Positions 33,961 through 42,009 of a stretch of 47,681 nt of DNA are shown in pieces. Numbering within the stretch: position 1 is the stretch's first letter; each line of letters begins with the position of its first letter. The notes under the pieces are model-generated. The model saw nothing but the letters and a program-made list of their open reading frames with translations, made no database searches and was not told where the DNA came from. Source of the DNA: Phytobacter massiliensis JC163 (GTDB lineage: Bacteria; Pseudomonadota; Gammaproteobacteria; Enterobacterales; Enterobacteriaceae); contig NZ_HE578949.1 in NCBI RefSeq assembly GCF_000321045.1, forward strand, positions 95,869-143,549. Direction: 5' to 3'. Both the position numbers and the translations under genes were made by a program.

Positions 33961-34089
33961 TTATGACGAGCGCATACCCGCCAGGTGCATGAGAAACTTA
34001 ATGATCGAGCCCACCACCCCCAGCGCCAGGACGCTGACGGCCCACAGGGCAACGAACCACAAAAGGCGGCTAAACAGCGGTTTTTGCAT
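33961..34089 (-). CDS. Small bd-oxidase subunit (DUF2474)
   Basis: A 42-residue protein, MQKPLFSRLLWFVALWAVS..., with one transmembrane helix and the DUF2474 pattern (W...W..SVLALG.V...I..LM...G). Such short proteins occur after cioB/cydB-type genes and act as an extra subunit or assembly factor of the oxidase, like CydX (family knowledge). Its ATG overlaps the subunit II stop (TAATG), so it is translationally coupled. It is easily missed because of its length. Confidence 0.85.
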   Translation of the reverse strand: MQKPLFSRLLWFVALWAVSVLALGVVGSIIKFLMHLAGMRSS

Positions 34090-35099
34090 TAGTGATACCC
34101 CTCCCCGTGGTGAACTTTGCCGCGAAAGACATAGTAGCTCCAGAAGGTATAGACCAGGATCACCGGAATAATGAGCAGCGCGCCCACCAGCATAAAGCCT
34201 TGGCTCTGCGGCGGCGCGGCGGCCTGCCAGAGCGTGATGTCCGGCGGAATAATATGCGGCCAGATACTGATGCCAAGCCCGCTAAAGCCAAGGAAGATCA
34301 GCCCCAGGGTCTGAATAAAGGGCAGCGAATGGTGATCGGGGTTTGCAAGGCTTCGCCACAACCAGAGGCTCAGCAACAGCACGAGGATAGGCACCGGCGC
34401 GAAGAACCACATATTGGGCAGGCTGAACCAGCGGTCGGCCACCGCCGCGTGGGTGAGCGGCGTCCAGAGGCTGATGACCGCAATCACCGCCAGCATCGCC
34501 AGCAGCAGTTTTTTCGCTACCGCGCGCATTCTTCCCTGTAACGGCTCGTTGCTTTTCATCACCAGCCAGCTTGCGCCGAGCAGCGCGTAGGCGACCATCA
34601 GCCCCAGACCGCAAAAGAGATTGAACGGCGTGAGCCAGTCCAGCGCGCCGCCGCTGAACGTGCGGCCCTCTACCTTAAAGCCGTTCAGCACCGCCCCGAC
34701 CACAATCCCTTGGGTAAAGGTGGCGAGCATCGACCCCGCCATAAACGAGATATCCCAGAAGCGGCGGTGCGTTTCAGTGGCTTTGAAGCGGAACTCAAAG
34801 GCCACGCCGCGAAAGATAAGGCCGATCAGCATCAGGGTGAGCGGGATGGTCAGCGCATCGATAATTACCGCATAGGCCAGCGGGAACGCGCCGAACAGCC
34901 CGGCGCCGCCCAGCACCAGCCAGGTTTCGTTCCCATCCCATACGGGCGCGACGCTGTTGACCATCACGTCCCGGTCTACGGCGTCACGGGTGGCGGGAAA
35001 CAGAATCCCAATCCCCAGATCGAAGCCGTCCATCACGATATACATCAGCGTGGCAAAGACGATTATCACAAACCATATCAGCGAAAGATCAATGCCCAT
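34089..35099 (-). CDS. cioB: Cytochrome bd-type quinol oxidase subunit II (CioB type)
   Basis: A 336-residue integral membrane protein of the CydB/AppB/CioB family. Signature features are YIVMDGFDLGIGILFP, WDGNETWLVLGGAGLFGAFPLAYA and GVAFEFRFK, followed by about eight membrane segments. ATG 35099 overlaps the subunit I stop by one base (TGATG) and has AGGAG upstream; a GTG three bases earlier is less likely. It pairs with subunit I to reduce oxygen to water using ubiquinol, without proton pumping. The gene order I-II-DUF2474 matches cyanide-insensitive oxidase operons such as cioAB and Salmonella cyxAB. Confidence 0.93.
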   Translation of the reverse strand: MGIDLSLIWFVIIVFATLMYIVMDGFDLGIGILFPATRDAVDRDVMVNSVAPVWDGNETWLVLGGAGLFGAFPLAYAVIIDALTIPLTLMLIGLIFRGVAFEFRFKATETHRRFWDISFMAGSMLATFTQGIVVGAVLNGFKVEGRTFSGGALDWLTPFNLFCGLGLMVAYALLGASWLVMKSNEPLQGRMRAVAKKLLLAMLAVIAVISLWTPLTHAAVADRWFSLPNMWFFAPVPILVLLLSLWLWRSLANPDHHSLPFIQTLGLIFLGFSGLGISIWPHIIPPDITLWQAAAPPQSQGFMLVGALLIIPVILVYTFWSYYVFRGKVHHGEGYH

Positions 35100-36499
35100 C
35101 ACTCATTCTCCTTTGCCTCTATGCGCTCGCCCGCAGCGGAGAGCGGCCTTGCTGGCGTACCGTTAGTCGGGTGCTCATCAACAGGCTGCGGCCCTTTCTT
35201 GATAAGCCGTATCAGGTAGAGATAGCCCACGCCAAACACGGAGAAGTAAACCACCACAAAGGCCAGCAGGCTCAGGCTCATTTGCAGGGTGCCGTGGCCG
35301 GAAACCGCGTCGGCGGTACGCAGCAGGCCATACACCACCCACGGCTGACGCCCTACCTCGGTGGTGACCCAGCCTGCCAGAATGGCGATAAGCCCGGCCG
35401 GCCCCATCCACAGCGCAAAGTGCAGGAAGGGGCGCGACTGATAGAGCCGTCTTCGATAGCGCAGCCACAGGGCGGCGAAGCCCAGGGCAATCATCAGTAG
35501 CCCCATTCCGACCATGATACGGAACGACCAGAAGACGATGGTGGAGTTCGGGCGCTCATCTTTAGGAAACTCTTTCAGCGCCGGAACCTGCTGGTCCAGG
35601 CTGTGGGTGAGGATCAGGCTGCCGAGCGACGGGATTTCCACCGCGTAACGCGTGCGCTCCTCTTCCATATCCGGCAGGCCAAACAGCAGCAGCGGAGTCG
35701 CTTCCCCTGGCGGGTTTTCCCAGTGCCCTTCAATGGCGGCGATTTTCGCCGGCTGGTGTTCCAGGGTATTCAGGCCGTGCATATCGCCGATAAACGCCTG
35801 AACAGGGGCCACCAGCAGCGCCATCCACATTGCCATGGAGAACATTTTACGGATCGCGGGCGTGTCGTTACCGCGCAGCAGGTGCCAGGCGGCGGAAGCG
35901 CCGACGAACAGCGCGCTGCTGAGGAACGCGGCGATAGTCATATGCAGCAGGCGATAGGGGAAAGAGGGGTTAAAGATAACCGCCAGCCAGTCGACGGGAA
36001 TGACCTGGCCGTTCTGAATTTCAAAACCTTGCGGCGTATGCATCCAGCTATTGGAAGCCAGGATCCAGAACGTGGACATTAACGTTCCCAGCGCCACCAT
36101 GCAGGTTGCCAGAAAGTGTAGCCCCGGCCCGACTTTGTTCCAGCCGAAGAGCATTACCCCTAAAAAGCCCGCTTCAAGGAAGAAGGCGGTGAGCACTTCG
36201 TAGGTCAGCAGCGGCCCGGTAATGCTGCCGGCAAACTGGGAAAAGCCGCTCCAGTTAGTCCCGAACTGGTAGGCCATCACCAGCCCCGATACCACCCCCA
36301 TGCCGAAGTTAACGGCAAAAATTTTAGACCAGAAATGATAAAGCGCGCGCCAGTCGGGATTCCGCGTTTTTAGCCATAGTCCTTCCAGCACTGCAAGGTA
36401 GCTGGCGAGCCCGATAGTAATCGCGGGGAAGATAATATGGAATGAGACCGTAAAGGCGAACTGGATCCTTGCCAGATGAAAGGCGTCTAAGTCAAACAT
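35099..36499 (-). CDS. cioA: Cytochrome bd-type quinol oxidase subunit I (CioA type)
   Basis: A 466-residue membrane protein binding the b and d haems. His21 in FTVSFHIIFP and a later His in YRLLHMTIAAFL fit known haem ligands, and GWVTTEVGRQPW is the family signature. The quinol-binding loop is short and the total length is about 55 residues less than E. coli CydA, both marks of the CioA/CyxA type. AAGGGTGG precedes ATG 36499. The operon begins only about 70 bases after katN, beyond a terminator, so its promoter may lie in the katN end or transcription may read through. Such oxidases tolerate cyanide and low oxygen (family knowledge). Confidence 0.93.
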   Translation of the reverse strand: MFDLDAFHLARIQFAFTVSFHIIFPAITIGLASYLAVLEGLWLKTRNPDWRALYHFWSKIFAVNFGMGVVSGLVMAYQFGTNWSGFSQFAGSITGPLLTYEVLTAFFLEAGFLGVMLFGWNKVGPGLHFLATCMVALGTLMSTFWILASNSWMHTPQGFEIQNGQVIPVDWLAVIFNPSFPYRLLHMTIAAFLSSALFVGASAAWHLLRGNDTPAIRKMFSMAMWMALLVAPVQAFIGDMHGLNTLEHQPAKIAAIEGHWENPPGEATPLLLFGLPDMEEERTRYAVEIPSLGSLILTHSLDQQVPALKEFPKDERPNSTIVFWSFRIMVGMGLLMIALGFAALWLRYRRRLYQSRPFLHFALWMGPAGLIAILAGWVTTEVGRQPWVVYGLLRTADAVSGHGTLQMSLSLLAFVVVYFSVFGVGYLYLIRLIKKGPQPVDEHPTNGTPARPLSAAGERIEAKENE

Positions 36500-36515
36500 G
36501 TTGCCACCCTTAAAC

Positions 36516-36545
36516 GTAAAAAATCACCCCGGGTTAACGGGGTGA
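36516..36545 (-). terminator. Rho-independent terminator of the katN operon
   Basis: On the minus strand TCACCCCG (36545-36538) pairs with CGGGGTGA (36531-36524) around six bases, followed by TTTTTT (36523-36518). It lies between katN and the oxidase operon on the same strand. Confidence 0.88.
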
Positions 36546-36567
36546 GTTGTCGCGATACGGCCCAGGG

Positions 36568-37446
36568 TTATTTTTTACTCTGCGGCTCGCCGCTGCCCAG
36601 TTCGGCCCCGGTAACAGGGTCAACCGTTGGTTCGGAACGTGTTCTGTCGGCCATGGCTTTGACCAGCGCCAGCTGCTCCGGAGAGAGCGTAACCGAGGCC
36701 ATGCCGTCGCCGCCATCCACCGCGGGTTGCGGGTCGGCGACGTAGTCGAAGTTTTCGTCGCTGTTCCAGCTGCCACGCGGGTCATCGCCCTGAGACATGT
36801 TGTAATAGGTGTTGGTGTACTCTTCCACCGGCGGCAGTTTGCCCGGCGGGAAGCTATTACGAATCGAGTAAAGCGCCTTTTCGAACGACATCATATGGGC
36901 GACTTCACGGGTCATCAGGAAGCTAAGCGCATCTTTGACGCCCGGATCGTCGGTAACATTGATCAGACGTTCGTAGATGATCTTAGCGCGCGCTTCGGCT
37001 GCGATGTTGGAACGCAGGTCTGCGGTCACTTCACCGATGGTATCGATATAGGCCGCCGTCCACGGTACGCCCGCAGAGTTGGTCAGCGACGGGCCGCCGC
37101 CGTAGAGCAGGGAGGTGATGTGGCTGTCATTACCGTTTTCGGTCAGAGAACGGTAAAGATCCGCTTCACTTTCGGTGCCTTCAGCCAGCTCGCCTTTCGC
37201 GCCTTTATTCAGCATGCCGACCAGCGAGCCGATGATCTCCAGATGGCTCAGCTCTTCGGTGGCGATGTCCATGAGCATCTCTTTACGACCCGGGTCCTCG
37301 TCGCCCAGCCCCTGGGTGAAGTAGCGGCAGGCTGCCGCCAGTTCGCCCTGCGGTCCGCCGAACTGTTCGAGCAGCAGATTCGCGAGGCCCGGATTAGGTT
37401 CGCTTACGCGAACCGTATACTGTAATTGTTTAACGTGACGAAACAT
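36568..37446 (-). CDS. katN: Manganese catalase (KatN)
   Basis: A 292-residue non-haem catalase that disproportionates hydrogen peroxide at a di-manganese centre. Metal ligands follow the family pattern: Glu35 (QGELAAACRYF), Glu65 and His68 (ATEELSHLE), then Glu in AEARAKIIYERL and His in TREVAHMMSFE. AGGAGG precedes ATG 37446. Salmonella KatN belongs to a yciG-yciF-yciE-katN operon under RpoS, and the same four-gene order is present here. The C-terminal tail (about 250-292) is less conserved. Likely made in stationary phase for peroxide defence. Confidence 0.96.
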   Translation of the reverse strand: MFRHVKQLQYTVRVSEPNPGLANLLLEQFGGPQGELAAACRYFTQGLGDEDPGRKEMLMDIATEELSHLEIIGSLVGMLNKGAKGELAEGTESEADLYRSLTENGNDSHITSLLYGGGPSLTNSAGVPWTAAYIDTIGEVTADLRSNIAAEARAKIIYERLINVTDDPGVKDALSFLMTREVAHMMSFEKALYSIRNSFPPGKLPPVEEYTNTYYNMSQGDDPRGSWNSDENFDYVADPQPAVDGGDGMASVTLSPEQLALVKAMADRTRSEPTVDPVTGAELGSGEPQSKK

Positions 37447-37464
37447 TGCTCCTCCTTTTTTATA

Positions 37465-37974
37465 TTATTTTTTTGCTTCTACGCCGTCGGCTTCATCACG
37501 CAACAGGAACTGGGCCGTGACATCGGGTAAATGCTGTAAAGCCCAGTCAGCCATCGCTTGTTCTTCAACAAGGATTTTTTTCAGGGTTTCGGCTCCGGCG
37601 GTATCGCCGACTTTCACAGCGGCCGCAATAAGGGAGGTGTAGCAGGCGATTTCAAATTGCTCAAAGACATAGCTGCTAATAGCCCCTTTGACAATTTCAT
37701 CCGGGGCAAACATGCCGCCGAATGCCTGACCCATCGCTGCCATTTTACTGGTGGCGTCTTTAATGACGGAGCGGTCAATATTGTTGCGGTCCATCACTTC
37801 TTCCAGTAAAACGATCTGGTTTTGCGTTTCACGTAAATGCTGTTCAATGCGCGCACGCAAATCCGGGTAATTATCAATACGTTTGCTCTGCGCCGTTAAC
37901 ATGGATTCGGCCTGCTTTTCCATGGCGTGGGCGTCACGCAGCCAGTCGTGGTAATTGTCTAGTTGTGAAGTCAT
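37465..37974 (-). CDS. yciE: YciE, DUF892 ferritin-like protein
   Basis: A 169-residue four-helix protein of the DUF892/YciE-YciF group (YHDWLRDAHAMEKQAE, LREHQNQIVLLEE-like helices, YEQFEIACYTSLI-type third helix). It is 24% or so similar by eye to its neighbour YciF, which is a paralogue. GGGAG precedes ATG 37974. The family has a ferritin-like fold and is induced by stress, but no reaction is known. Cotranscribed with katN, 18 bases downstream. Confidence 0.93.
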   Translation of the reverse strand: MTSQLDNYHDWLRDAHAMEKQAESMLTAQSKRIDNYPDLRARIEQHLRETQNQIVLLEEVMDRNNIDRSVIKDATSKMAAMGQAFGGMFAPDEIVKGAISSYVFEQFEIACYTSLIAAAVKVGDTAGAETLKKILVEEQAMADWALQHLPDVTAQFLLRDEADGVEAKK

Positions 37975-38035
37975 AATAAACTCCCATTACGAATGAATTG
38001 GCAATCGTCAGAAAATAGTCATAAGGCGCAATAAA

Positions 38036-38533
38036 TTACGCTTTACCTGCTTTAGCATTAATTTTCGAAGTTGCAGTTTCGGTTAACAGCGTATCGGCTG
38101 CTTTCTCTTCTTCCAGCGTTTCCGCCAGCAGTTTTTTCACATCTTTGTAGCCTAACTGGTCGGCCAGGGTGCAAAGCGTGCCGTAGGAGGCGATTTCGTA
38201 GTGCTCCACTTTCTGCGCGGCGGCAATCAGCGCGGCGTCGCGCACCGGGCCTTTCTCGGTGGACTCAATCACTTCGTTGGCCTCTTCTACCAGCCCTTCC
38301 ATTGCGTGGCATTTCATGCGTTTGATTTTCAGCTCGGGCACCAGATCTTTGATCTGATCGATACGTTCAATCTGACCCTGCGTCTCTTCCAGGTGATTTT
38401 TAAACGCCTGAGCCAGTTCCGCATTTGACGATTCGCGGGCTAATTTAGAGAGCGCGCGCGTCAACTGTTTCTCAGCGTTGTAAATATCAGATAAACCGTG
38501 GACGAAAAGATCTTCAACAGTATTAATCTGCAT
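38036..38533 (-). CDS. yciF: YciF, DUF892 ferritin-like protein
   Basis: A 165-residue ferritin-like four-helix protein beginning MQINTVEDLFVHGLSDIYNAEKQL, the hallmark of YciF. Conserved HLEETQGQIERID, CHAMEGLVEE and HYEIASYGTL carry the putative metal-binding Glu and His residues. GAGG precedes ATG 38533. In E. coli YciF forms dimers and is RpoS-dependent; its role is unproven. Second gene of the operon, between yciG and yciE. Confidence 0.95.
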   Translation of the reverse strand: MQINTVEDLFVHGLSDIYNAEKQLTRALSKLARESSNAELAQAFKNHLEETQGQIERIDQIKDLVPELKIKRMKCHAMEGLVEEANEVIESTEKGPVRDAALIAAAQKVEHYEIASYGTLCTLADQLGYKDVKKLLAETLEEEKAADTLLTETATSKINAKAGKA

Positions 38534-38638
38534 GGTTAGCTACCTCATTAAAAGGGAGAATGAACGAACTGTTACCAATTCGTTAAATTAATTGCCTGCG
38601 CAGGCGATGTTAATTAATTGAAATAACTATCAGGGAAT

Positions 38639-38824
38639 TTATTCCCCTGATTTACGGCCGCCGCCATGACTATTCTGGCCGCCTTTTTTTCCTGCCTCAG
38701 ATGCGCGTTGCGGATCGTTTTTAAAATTCCCCCCGCTCTGCTGGCCACCTTTACGACCTGCTTCTGATGCTTTCTCTCGATTTTCAGCAAAATTACCGGA
38801 ACCACCACGATGTTGTTGCGCCAT
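38639..38824 (-). CDS. yciG: YciG, KGG-repeat stress protein
   Basis: A 61-residue hydrophilic protein, Gly-, Lys- and Gln-rich, with two KGG motifs (EAGRKGGQQSGGNF and EAGKKGGQNSHGG). It matches YciG, a small stress protein in the general-stress (con-10-like) family; E. coli YciG affects motility and thermal stress survival. GGAG precedes ATG 38824. It is the first gene of yciGFE-katN. Its start decides the promoter distance (see 38899-38926). A different frame across this region is a shadow. Confidence 0.95.
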   Translation of the reverse strand: MAQQHRGGSGNFAENREKASEAGRKGGQQSGGNFKNDPQRASEAGKKGGQNSHGGGRKSGE

Positions 38825-38898
38825 AATAATTCTCCAGTTGTTGCTTGTTGATAAATCGACACATCAAATAGTGAAATGTCGTCCGCATGCAGGATTTA

Positions 38899-38926
38899 AA
38901 TCTAGTCAGGATTTGCATTAAGTCAA
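38899..38926 (-). promoter_or_regulatory. Putative sigma-S/sigma-70 promoter of yciGFE-katN
   Basis: On the minus strand TTGACT (38926-38921), a 16-bp spacer, and TAGATT (38904-38899) preceded by C, giving CTAGATT, the -13 C favoured by sigma-S. The predicted start is about 70 bases before yciG ATG. This fits the known RpoS dependence of the operon. Confidence 0.5.
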
Positions 38927-38929
38927 AGG

Positions 38930-39448
38930 CAAGGCTGTGGATATATATTACATCGACGGCGCAGTGACGATGTTTTACGAAACGGCAAAAAGTAATTTGT
39001 AAAATAGAGAAATAAGATTTTTTTATATTAAAAATAAACAGGATAGACGGGTTGTCGCACCGGCAGGATGGCCGTTTGTTGACAAATTATTGGTGTTAAT
39101 TGACGTAAATTGACAAATTTCCGCGTTATCAGCCGCACAAAATCTCGCTCTTTGGGATGATTCCTGGTCATTCAGCGCGTCGCTGCCGGTTCGTCAGACC
39201 CCGCCAAAGCCGATGGCACCTGGCGGCTATACAGGCAATGTAAAGTGTGACGGAATAGGCTGTTTTTTATGTTAACAGCAGGCGTTGGCTGTAATACCAT
39301 ATTTGCCGCGCGGTGCGTTGTGTCGCGTTTAGCGTAATAAGTTAATCCTTAAGTGAAATTTTCTTTGGGGGTTGCTTGTTTTGCTTTTTCTTTTCGTCAG
39401 GCGATGCTTCCGCCCGAAAAAATAAAAATTCAATACTCAGGGATAGTT
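38930..39448. other. Long gap between yciG promoter and sialidase-like gene
   Basis: No gene was found in these 519 bases. A strongly AT-rich stretch lies at about 38985-39045. TTGAC occurs at 39079, 39100 and 39110, spaced 21 and 10 bases apart, and TTGACAAATT is repeated at 39079 and 39110. These helically spaced repeats could be a protein-binding or promoter element for the gene at 39449. Confidence 0.5.
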
Positions 39449-40488
39449 ATGGCTTTAACGCTTATCTCACGGCAACCTCTGATACCGCAAGGCGGCGCTG
39501 GCTTTAAACAGTGTCATGCTTCCACGCTGACGGTGCTACCCGGAGGCGATCTGCTGGTTGCCTGGTTTGCCGGGCTGAAAGAGGGAAGCGGTGACACCGC
39601 CATCTGGCTTGCCCGCCGGGAGCAGGGCGTCTGGCAGATGCCGGTTCGCGCCATCGCCTGTGAGGGCTTGCCCACTGGAACCCCGTGCTGTTTACCGCCC
39701 CCGATGGCGTCTGGCTATTTTATAAAGTCGGCTCCGGCGTGCATGTCTGGCAAACCCGTTACGTTAAGTCCACCGACGGCGGCAGAAGCTGGAGCGCGCC
39801 TGCGGAACTGGTGGCGGGCGATCCGCTGCCGCGCGGCCCGGTTAAAAATAAAATCCTGCACACCTCCGACGGCGTCTGGCTCGCTCCCGGCTCAACAGAA
39901 GATGAGCGCCACTGGGACGCTTTTGTCGATCGCTCCTGCGACGGCGGCCAGAGCTGGCAACTCTCCCCTGTACCGCTGGCCCATCAGACCTTCAGCGGCC
40001 AGAGCAGCCAATTATGGCAGGGACTCAAAGACGAAGCGTTATGGGAAAATGACCTCAGCCGCGTGCTGCGCTGGGATGGCGTCATTCAGCCTTCGCTGTG
40101 GGAGTCCGCGCCGGGACAGATTCATATGCTAATGCGCAGCACCCGCGGCTGGCTCTATCGCAGCGATTCAACCGATAACGGCCGCAGCTGGTGTCCCGCC
40201 TATGCAACAACGCTGCCCAATAACAACAGCGGTATCGATCTGGTTCAAACAGCGTCGGGCACACTGGTGCTGGCCTGCAATCCTACAGGCGGCAACTGGG
40301 GGCAGCGCTTCCCGTTAACGCTTCTGGTTTCAGAGGATAACGGCGTCAGCTGGACGCATGCTCTGGATGTGGAAACCGGGGAAGGGGAGTTCTCCTACCC
40401 GGCTATTATTCGCGACGGGGAGAGGCTGCATCTGACCTGGACCTGGAATCGCACCAATATCATGCACTGCGAACTGCAACTTGCCTGA
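39449..40488 (+). pseudogene. BNR/sialidase-like protein, frameshifted
   Basis: A six-bladed propeller-type sialidase family protein of about 346 residues, broken by one base. The frame from ATG 39449 (after AGGGA) runs through MALTLISRQPL...CHASTLTVLPGGDLLVAWFAG to about 39670. The continuation ...GLAHWNPVLFTAPDG follows in the next frame; inserting one base in CTTGCCC (about 39668-39673) joins them exactly at the conserved HWNPVLF. Four Asp-boxes are visible: STDGGRSW, SCDGGQSW, STDNGRSW and SEDNGVSW. No signal peptide is seen, so the enzyme would be cytoplasmic. A transporter gene follows, likely importing its substrate (inference). Whether it is a true pseudogene or a sequence error is open; true sialidase activity is unproven. 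Confidence 0.8.
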
Positions 40489-40583
40489 CGCAGCGCTGAA
40501 TATAAAAAACGTTCTTATTACAACAGCCCGATGATAGCAGGGCGGCGTCAACGCGCGTTGACGTACATAACAAGGTTAGCGTC

Positions 40584-41939
40584 ATGTCAATCTCTCTGGA
40601 AATGCCGGTCGCGCCAAAGGCGGATTTGGATAAAAGCAACATTCGCCGCGTGGTGATCTCAAGCTGGGTCGGCAACACCATCGAATATTACGATTTCCTG
40701 CTTTATGGTCTGGCGAGCGCGCTGGTATTCGGCAAAATCTTCTTTCCTAACGTCAGCCCCATCGCCGCGCTGCTGGCCTCCTTTGCCACCTTCGGCGTTG
40801 GTTTTATCGCCCGCCCGCTGGGGGGGATTTTCTTTGGCCATATGGGGGACACCCTGGGGCGTAAAATCACCCTGCTGATTACCCTCGGCGGCATGGGTGC
40901 CGCCACGTTCCTGATTGGCTGTTTACCCTCCTATGATGCTATTGGCATCTGGGCGCCGATTCTGCTGGTGGTGCTGCGCTTCGTGCAGGGCTTTCTGGTA
41001 GGCGGCGAATGGGGCGGCGCGATGCTGATGGTGGTGGAGAGCGCACCGGCCAACCGTCGCGGCGTGCTGGGCGCCATTCCCCAGACCGGCGGCTTCTCCG
41101 GGCAACTGCTGGCGACCGGCATCTTCGCGCTGGTCATGCTGCTGCCGGAAGAACAGCTGCTTTCCTGGGGCTGGCGCGTGCCCTTTATGCTGAGCGTGGT
41201 GCTGGTTCTGGTGGGGCTCTATATGCGTCGCCGTCTGGATGAAACGCCGGTTTTCCAGGAAGTACAGCGTAAGCAGGCGCTGGATAAGCAGAACACACAG
41301 CAGCAAAACGCGGAGAGCCCGGTCGTGCAGGTGGTGCGCGAACAGTGGCGTAGCATTCTGCTGATCATGGTGCTGCGTTTTGCCGAAAGCGTGCCGTTTT
41401 TTATGTGTACGGTGTTTGCGGTCTCCTACGCGACCGGGACGCTGGGGGTTGATAAACAGACCATGCTAAGCGTGGTGATGGCGACCTGCGTTCTGGCCTT
41501 CCCGATGCACGCATTGTTTGGCGCCATCTCCGACAAAGTGGGCCGCCGTCCGGTCTATATCTTTGGCGCGCTCTGCGCGGCGGCGATGGCATTTCCCTTC
41601 TTCTGGCTGCTGGAAAGCGGCTCTTTCGCGTTGATGGTGACGGGGTACGTGCTGCTGATTAATATCGCCCACAACTCCATTAACTCGGTGCAGCCTTCCT
41701 TCTTTACCGAACTGTTCGGGCCGAAAGTACGCTACAGCGGCGCGTCCATTGGCGCGCAACTGGGGGCGATTGTGGCCGGGGGCTTTACGCCGTTTATCGC
41801 CAAAGGGTTGACCACGCTCGACAACAATAACTGGACGCTGGTTGCTGGCTATGTGGTCGTTGCCGCGCTGGTGGCGGCCTATGCCGCATGGCGCGCGCCG
41901 GAAACGTCGAAGCGCGATTTAACCAAAGAGACACTTTAA
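40584..41939 (+). CDS. MFS transporter, metabolite:H+ symporter (ShiA/YhjE-like)
   Basis: A 451-residue inner-membrane transporter with twelve predicted segments. It belongs to the metabolite:H+ symporter group by VVISSWVGNTIEYYDFLLYG at the first helix, GFIARPLGGIFFGHMGD with the loop GDTLGRK, and GFLVGGEWGGAMLM. The second-half loop SDKVGRRP is present. It resembles YhjE, ShiA and ProP-like transporters, which import small acids or betaines; the substrate here is not readable. It is 95 bases after the sialidase-like gene on the same strand, so they probably form one unit. The length and key motifs are intact. Confidence 0.9.
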   Translation: MSISLEMPVAPKADLDKSNIRRVVISSWVGNTIEYYDFLLYGLASALVFGKIFFPNVSPIAALLASFATFGVGFIARPLGGIFFGHMGDTLGRKITLLITLGGMGAATFLIGCLPSYDAIGIWAPILLVVLRFVQGFLVGGEWGGAMLMVVESAPANRRGVLGAIPQTGGFSGQLLATGIFALVMLLPEEQLLSWGWRVPFMLSVVLVLVGLYMRRRLDETPVFQEVQRKQALDKQNTQQQNAESPVVQVVREQWRSILLIMVLRFAESVPFFMCTVFAVSYATGTLGVDKQTMLSVVMATCVLAFPMHALFGAISDKVGRRPVYIFGALCAAAMAFPFFWLLESGSFALMVTGYVLLINIAHNSINSVQPSFFTELFGPKVRYSGASIGAQLGAIVAGGFTPFIAKGLTTLDNNNWTLVAGYVVVAALVAAYAAWRAPETSKRDLTKETL

Positions 41940-41946
41940 TCTGCGT

Positions 41947-41972
41947 ACCGGAGCGCCAGCCGCTCCGGTCTT
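41947..41972 (+). terminator. Terminator-like hairpin after the MFS gene
   Basis: ACCGGAGCG (41947-41955) pairs perfectly with CGCTCCGGT (41961-41969) around five bases, followed by CTT. The T-run is short, so read-through into the STAND gene is possible. Confidence 0.6.
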
Positions 41973-42009
41973 GCATGCATAGCACCCTCAACCTGATGGA
42001 ACCCCGCTT

